Shown here: piece after piece, positions 62,377 through 64,000 of the stretch
Layout of the letters: each line of letters begins with the position of its first letter
Position numbering within the stretch: position 1 is the first letter of the stretch
From: Ptiloglossa arizonensis
Taxonomy: Eukaryota; Arthropoda; Insecta; Hymenoptera; Colletidae
DNA length: 64,000 nt
Direction: 5' to 3'
Assembly: GCF_051014685.1 (NCBI RefSeq)
Contig: NW_027479496.1
Location: 48,787 to 112,786, forward strand
Notes under the pieces: generated by a model
What the model saw: only the letters and a program-made list of their open reading frames with translations
Database searches by the model: none
What the model was told of the DNA's origin: nothing
Position numbers and translations under genes: made by a program

Positions 62377-64000
62377 GGTAAAAATACACATACCGCTGTA
62401 GTCGGGCGAGTTTCTACTTTCAGATGCAATAGGAATTTTTGGGTTAGGTCAATCCGTTCGCGAGATATGGGAGTTTGAAGCCAAGAAATGGTTGAGAAGG
62501 CAAGAAATTTTTCGCAATTCTGCTGCTCCAAACGCTTAACCAGAATGGCCTAGAGAAAAAATACACATACCGTTGTAATCGGGCGAGTTTCTACTTTCAG
62601 ATGCAAATACGAATTTTTGGGTTAGGTCAATCCGTTCGCGAGATATGGGACTTTGAAGCCAAGAAATGGTTGAGAAGGCAAAAAATTTTTCGCAATTCTG
62701 CTGCTCCAAACGCTTAACCAGAATGGACTAGGGAGAAAATACACATACCGTTGTAATCGGGCGAGTTTCTACTTTCACACGCAACGGGAATTTTTGGGTT
62801 ATTTCAATCCATTCGCGAGATATGAGAGTTTGAAGACAAGAAATGGTTGAGAAGGCAAAAAATTTTTCGCAATTCTGCTGCTCCAAACGCTTAACCAGAA
62901 TGGACTAGGGAAAAAATACACATACCGTTGTAATCGGGCGAATTTCTACTTTCACACGCAACAGGGATTTTTGGGTTAGGTCTATCAGTTCGCGAGATAT
63001 GTGAGTTTGAAGCCAAGAAATGGTTGATAAGGCATACAATTTTTCGCAATTCTGCTGATCCAAACGCTTAACCAGAATGCCCTAGGGAAAAAATACACAT
63101 ACCGCTGTAGTCGGGCGCGTTTCTACTTTCAGATGCAATAGGAATTTTTGGGTTAGGTCAGTCCGTTCGCGAGATATGGGAGTTTGAATCCAAGAAATGG
63201 TTGAGAAGGCAAAAAACTTTTCTCAATTCTGCTGCTCCAAACGCTTAACCAGAATGGCCTAGGGAAAAAATACACATACCGTTGTAATCGGGCGAGTTTC
63301 TACTTTCAGATGCAATAGGAATTTTTGGGTTATTTCAATCCGTTCGCGAGATATGGGAGTTTGAAGACAAGAAATGGTTGAGAAGGCAAATAATTATTAG
63401 CAATTCTGCTGCTCCAAAAGCTTAACCAGCATGGACTAGGGAAGAAATACACATACCGTTGTAATCGGGCGAGTTTCTACTTTCACACGCAACATGAATT
63501 TTTGGGTTAGGTCTATCCGTTCGCGAGATATGGGAGTTTGTAGCCAAGAAATGTTTGAGAAGGCATACAATTTTTCGCAATTCTGCTGATCCAAACGCTT
63601 AACCAGAATGCCCTAGGGAAAAAATACAGATACCGCTGTAGTCGGGCGAGTTTCTACTTTCAGATGCAACAGGAATTTTTGGGTTAGTTCAATCCGTTCG
63701 CGAGATATGGGAGTTTGAATCCAAGAAATGGTTGAGAAGGCAAAAAATTTTTCTCAATTCTGCTGCTCCAAACGCTTAACCAGAATGGCCTAGGAAAAAA
63801 TATACATACCGTTGTAATCGGGCGAGTTTCTACTTTCAGATGCAATAGGAATTTTTGGGTTAGGTCAGTCCGTTCGCGAGATATGGGAGTTTGAAGACAA
63901 GAAATGGTTGAGAAGGCAAATAATTATTCGCAATTCTGCTGCTCCAAAAGCTTAACCAGAATGCCCTAGGGAAAAAATACACATACCGCTGTAGTCGGGC
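62377..64000 (+). repeat. HOR unit continuing past the window end
   Basis: This repeats the unit 3 order (GGGCGCGTTTC at 63,115, 738 bp from the unit start) with one inserted base at GCAAATACGAA near 62,605 and one deleted base at CCTAGGAAAAAATATAC near 63,792. It is still in HOR order at the last base, so neither the array nor the HOR domain ends inside the window. Confidence 0.83.

Larger units (their letters stand above)
1..64000 (+). repeat. 177-bp satellite DNA array, about 361 head-to-tail monomers
   Basis: Every stretch of the window aligns to one 177-bp unit. Spacing of the landmark GAAATGG is 176-177 bp from the first units (positions 7, 183, 360), and marker-to-marker distances throughout are multiples of 177 within 1-2 bp. 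All units have the same orientation and no unrelated sequence lies between them, so there is no gene-free 'unique' DNA to describe. The consensus is about 42% GC. Neighbouring monomers differ at several positions, with variable sites concentrated around monomer positions 11-16, 51-58, 69-75, 102-110 and 121-137. Positions 34-48 and 141-170 look much more constant. Single-family arrays with nested HORs are characteristic of centromeric or pericentromeric satellites; the location and species here are inferred, and I do not recognise the family by name. Confidence 0.98.
50290..64000 (+). repeat. Array domain IV (6-mer duplication and 11/13-mer HOR)
   Basis: This domain is marked by CCTAGAGAAAAAATAC, GCAATACGAATTTTTGGG, GGACTAGGGAGAAAATAC, CGGGCGAATTTC, CAACAGGGATTTTTGGG, GGTTGATAAGGCATAC, GGTTGAGGAGGC, GGGCGCGTTTC and AAATAATTATTAGCAATTC. 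It shares CACACGCAAC, CTGATCC and CCGCTGTAGTC variants with domain III, so the two are related. The domain continues past the right end of the window. Confidence 0.78.

Noticed and set aside
1..64000. CRISPR array
   Set aside because: Units are contiguous 177-bp repeats with no alternation of short repeats and unique spacers, and there are no cas genes.
1..64000. Interstitial telomeric repeats
   Set aside because: The consensus contains one GGGTTAGG per monomer, which resembles a telomere unit. It is never tandem, so it looks like coincidence.
1..64000. Assignment to a named family (Arabidopsis 178-bp, Brassica CentBr, soybean CentGm, human alpha satellite)
   Set aside because: The length is similar to several of these, but I could not recognise the sequence as any of them from memory, and no search could be run.
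1..64000. tRNA, rRNA (including 5S) or small RNA genes
   Set aside because: I saw no 5S internal promoter blocks, tRNA A/B boxes or cloverleaf within the monomer. The periodicity is that of simple satellite DNA.
1..64000. A hidden previously undescribed gene system
   Set aside because: No non-satellite sequence is present anywhere in the window. What is novel here can only be at the level of satellite organisation and DNA motifs.
1..64000. Phased A-tract curvature at helical period
   Set aside because: A/T runs centred near monomer positions 6, 62 and 132 are spaced about 56, 70 and 51 bp, not consistently multiples of 10.5 bp, so strong global bending is not supported by inspection.

Overview
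The whole 64 kb window is one uninterrupted satellite DNA array. A monomer of 177 bp is repeated head to tail about 361 times, always in the same orientation. I found no protein-coding gene, RNA gene, transposon, unique sequence, inversion or gap. The monomer consensus, built by eye, is about 42% GC (43 G and 31 C). Monomer length is very constant: units differ almost only by single-base indels, many of them in one A-run. Monomer positions below count from the GGG that follows CCTA (position 1 = first G of GGGAAAAAATAC).

A single family of nucleosome-length monomers organised into nested higher-order repeats (HORs) is typical of eukaryotic centromeric or pericentromeric satellite. The length fits many plants and also some animals. 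I do not recognise the family, so the species and the centromeric location are inferences.

Shared variants define four domains. Domain I (1 to about 12,955) carries a 14-monomer block of 2,479 bp in two tandem copies plus later partial copies. Domain II (about 12,955-32,250) contains a roughly 5.1 kb segment duplicated 9,202 bp away, a third related block with an internal 4-monomer duplication, and a 5/6-monomer HOR (27,433-32,211). Domain III (about 32,250-50,290) has a 7-monomer HOR, then a 5-monomer HOR with 4- and 6-monomer variants, and two islands of domain II type. Domain IV (about 50,290-64,000) has a 6-monomer tandem duplication, then an 11-monomer HOR with 13-monomer and truncated variants, interrupted by a 1.2 kb island of domain III type. 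These patterns indicate repeated unequal exchange or conversion over scales from 2 to about 50 monomers.

The most interesting sequence-level signals are: two CENP-B-box-like motifs 65 bp apart in nearly every monomer; one monomer class in which the second motif is degenerate, occurring once per HOR unit in the 5/6-mer array; no CpG depletion; and a monomer length that is a multiple of three (3 x 59), which makes spurious open frames run through several monomers. All long open frames here are explained by that and are not genes.
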